A stretch of DNA of 52,810 bases from Rubripirellula sp. Its GTDB lineage: Bacteria; Planctomycetota; Planctomycetia; Pirellulales; Pirellulaceae. Positions within the stretch are counted from its first letter, which is position 1. Each line of letters opens with the position of its first letter. The translations under genes were made by a program, and so were the position numbers. Under the pieces are notes generated by a model, which searched no databases, was not told the DNA's origin, and saw only the letters and a list, made by a program, of their open reading frames with translations. Location of the stretch: assembly GCA_012270385.1 (NCBI GenBank), contig JAAXIK010000274.1, positions 1 to 52,810 on the forward strand. The letters run 5' to 3'. Positions 51,335 through 52,810 of the stretch are shown piece by piece.

Positions 51335-52512
51335 TTCGTTTCCCCATGACTTGGGTCGATCTCTGGTTCGAGTTCGAAATCTTTGGCTTGCATTTCATTT
51401 GAGAGTGCAGCGGTGGGACCATGAAGATGTGGGGGCAGTCGTTTTTTCTTTGATGATTTGACCGGCTCCCTGGAAGATTCTCGACCAACCACCACTTGTT
51501 CCCCGGCTGCGATCAACTGTTCGCGTCGGACCTCCACTCTTCGCATGATTTCTTCAAGCAGTTCGCCAATGCCATCACCTTGAATTGCACTCAGTAGATA
51601 AACCGTTTCTCCGATTTCTTCCTGAAGAGCTTTTTGGATTTCACTCGAACCCTCCATTTCCGACTTGGAAACGACAACGATCTGATCGCGTTCGGCAAGA
51701 GATGGGTCGTATTCCTGAAGTTCGGTCCGGATCGCACGATAGTTTTCTATAGGATCGGTTTGATCAACTGGAAACGGTTCGACAAGATGGACAAGAAGAC
51801 CAGCTCGCTCCACGTGACGAAGGAATTCGTGACCCAGTCCTACACCTTCGCTCGCTCCTTCAATCAATCCCGGAATATCAGCCGCAACAAAGGAACGTTC
51901 ACCGCTTAGTTCAACAATCCCCAAATTTGGATGTTTGGTGGTGAAAGGGTAGTCTGCAATTTCTGGTCTCGCGCTGGTGATGTGACTCAGAAGTGTACTC
52001 TTCCCCGCATTCGGCTTTCCAATGAATCCAACATCCGCAATCGATTTCAATTCAAGGATCACAAATCGCGTTTCTCCCTCTTCCCCTGGGGTGCATTCAC
52101 GAGGACTTCGATTGACACTACTTTTGAAGTGCGCGTTCCCACGGCCACCTTTACCTCCCTTGGCGATGACAAACTGCTCACCGTGATGCTTCATATCTTT
52201 GATCACAAAATGTTGATCTGCATCGATCACGGTTGTGCCTGGGGGCACGAGCAATTTTTGATCCCTGCCTTTTTTCCCATGACGGAGGGATCCTTGACCG
52301 GGTTGCCCTTTGTTTGCACGAAACAATCTCTGATTTGCGTAGGCGGCTAAGCTATTCACTCCTACTTTGGCTTCAAGAACGATGCTGGCCCCGTCTCCGC
52401 CATCTCCACCATCCGGCCCCCCGCGAGGCACGTATTTTTCACGTCTCATGCTTGAGCAGCCATCGCCACCTTTACCCGCACGTAACTCGATCAGAACACG
52501 ATCAACAAACAT
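51331..52512 (-). CDS. obg: GTPase Obg/CgtA
   Basis: '[48 protein letters not shown]', '[38 protein letters not shown]', '[25 protein letters not shown]'. Confidence 0.97.
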   Translation of the reverse strand: MFVDRVLIELRAGKGGDGCSSMRREKYVPRGGPDGGDGGDGASIVLEAKVGVNSLAAYANQRLFRANKGQPGQGSLRHGKKGRDQKLLVPPGTTVIDADQHFVIKDMKHHGEQFVIAKGGKGGRGNAHFKSSVNRSPRECTPGEEGETRFVILELKSIADVGFIGKPNAGKSTLLSHITSARPEIADYPFTTKHPNLGIVELSGERSFVAADIPGLIEGASEGVGLGHEFLRHVERAGLLVHLVEPFPVDQTDPIENYRAIRTELQEYDPSLAERDQIVVVSKSEMEGSSEIQKALQEEIGETVYLLSAIQGDGIGELLEEIMRRVEVRREQLIAAGEQVVVGRESSREPVKSSKKKRLPPHLHGPTAALSNEMQAKDFELEPEIDPSHGETK

Positions 52513-52661
52513 TCAATACCAGTCGTAAAAAAGCGGGTTTGGGAAGTAATCCGTTCAGCAGCCAGGGAGTCAGCCGATCAGGTCGTTCCGATGAGACTTG
52601 AACCAGACCCCATCTTACAAAATAACCTCATCACGCAAAGACTTTGTCCGAAGGCATCGAG

Positions 52662-52810
52662 ATGATCTTGAGTTCAAGGTCGTCGCATCAAAAAGCTTAC
52701 GTCTGCTATCTCAGTAGCCAATCCCTGGATCTCGCGTCACTCAGACATTTTCATGCAGTGAGAGAATTGGAGTTTGGCCACGAACCCGTTTCCATTCGAT
52801 CAGGGTGCAG
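52662..52810 (+). CDS. Possible 5' fragment of a CDS running off the window
   Basis: ATG at 52662 then 49 open codons (MILSSRSSHQKAYVCYLSSQSLDLASLRHFHAVRELEFGHEPVSIRSGC). No recognised motif. Confidence 0.35.
   Translation, partial: MILSSRSSHQKAYVCYLSSQSLDLASLRHFHAVRELEFGHEPVSIRSGC

Overview
The window looks like a chromosomal segment of a planctomycete-type bacterium, judged by gene content: an FGly-type sulfatase, a DUF1080-like protein, an ECF sigma overlapping a membrane Ser/Thr kinase, PQQ-repeat and PhoD-like proteins, and large hydrophilic membrane proteins. It carries about 40 protein genes, one tRNA-Arg(CCT) and two convincing intrinsic terminators. I saw no rRNA, CRISPR array, transposase or prophage.

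A housekeeping block runs aroF-tpiA-secG-yicC-gmk-rpoZ-coaC. Other recognisable genes are thiE, a CYTH/class IV cyclase, Glu dehydrogenase, Mn-pyrophosphatase, sixA, pyrC-like, an FeS-BCP-type photolyase, recG, lolD-like, fabI-like, argE-like, coaX and obg.

The most striking observation is that two unrelated large genes, 31155->27658 and 50446->48623 on the minus strand, are each interrupted by a single in-frame TAG. Coherent protein sequence continues in the same frame after it. TAG also ends several genes here in the normal way, so nonsense mutation, assembly error, strain polymorphism and partial amber readthrough all remain open.

Other points of interest: a duplicated CCxxC secreted protein; a sigma-54-type activator with GSFTDA in place of GAFTGA; a dihydroorotase-like protein with QxH in place of HxH; a beta-lactamase-fold hydrolase with an amidohydrolase-like N-terminal stub; and several large uncharacterised proteins. 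All assignments come from reading the sequence. No database search was run.
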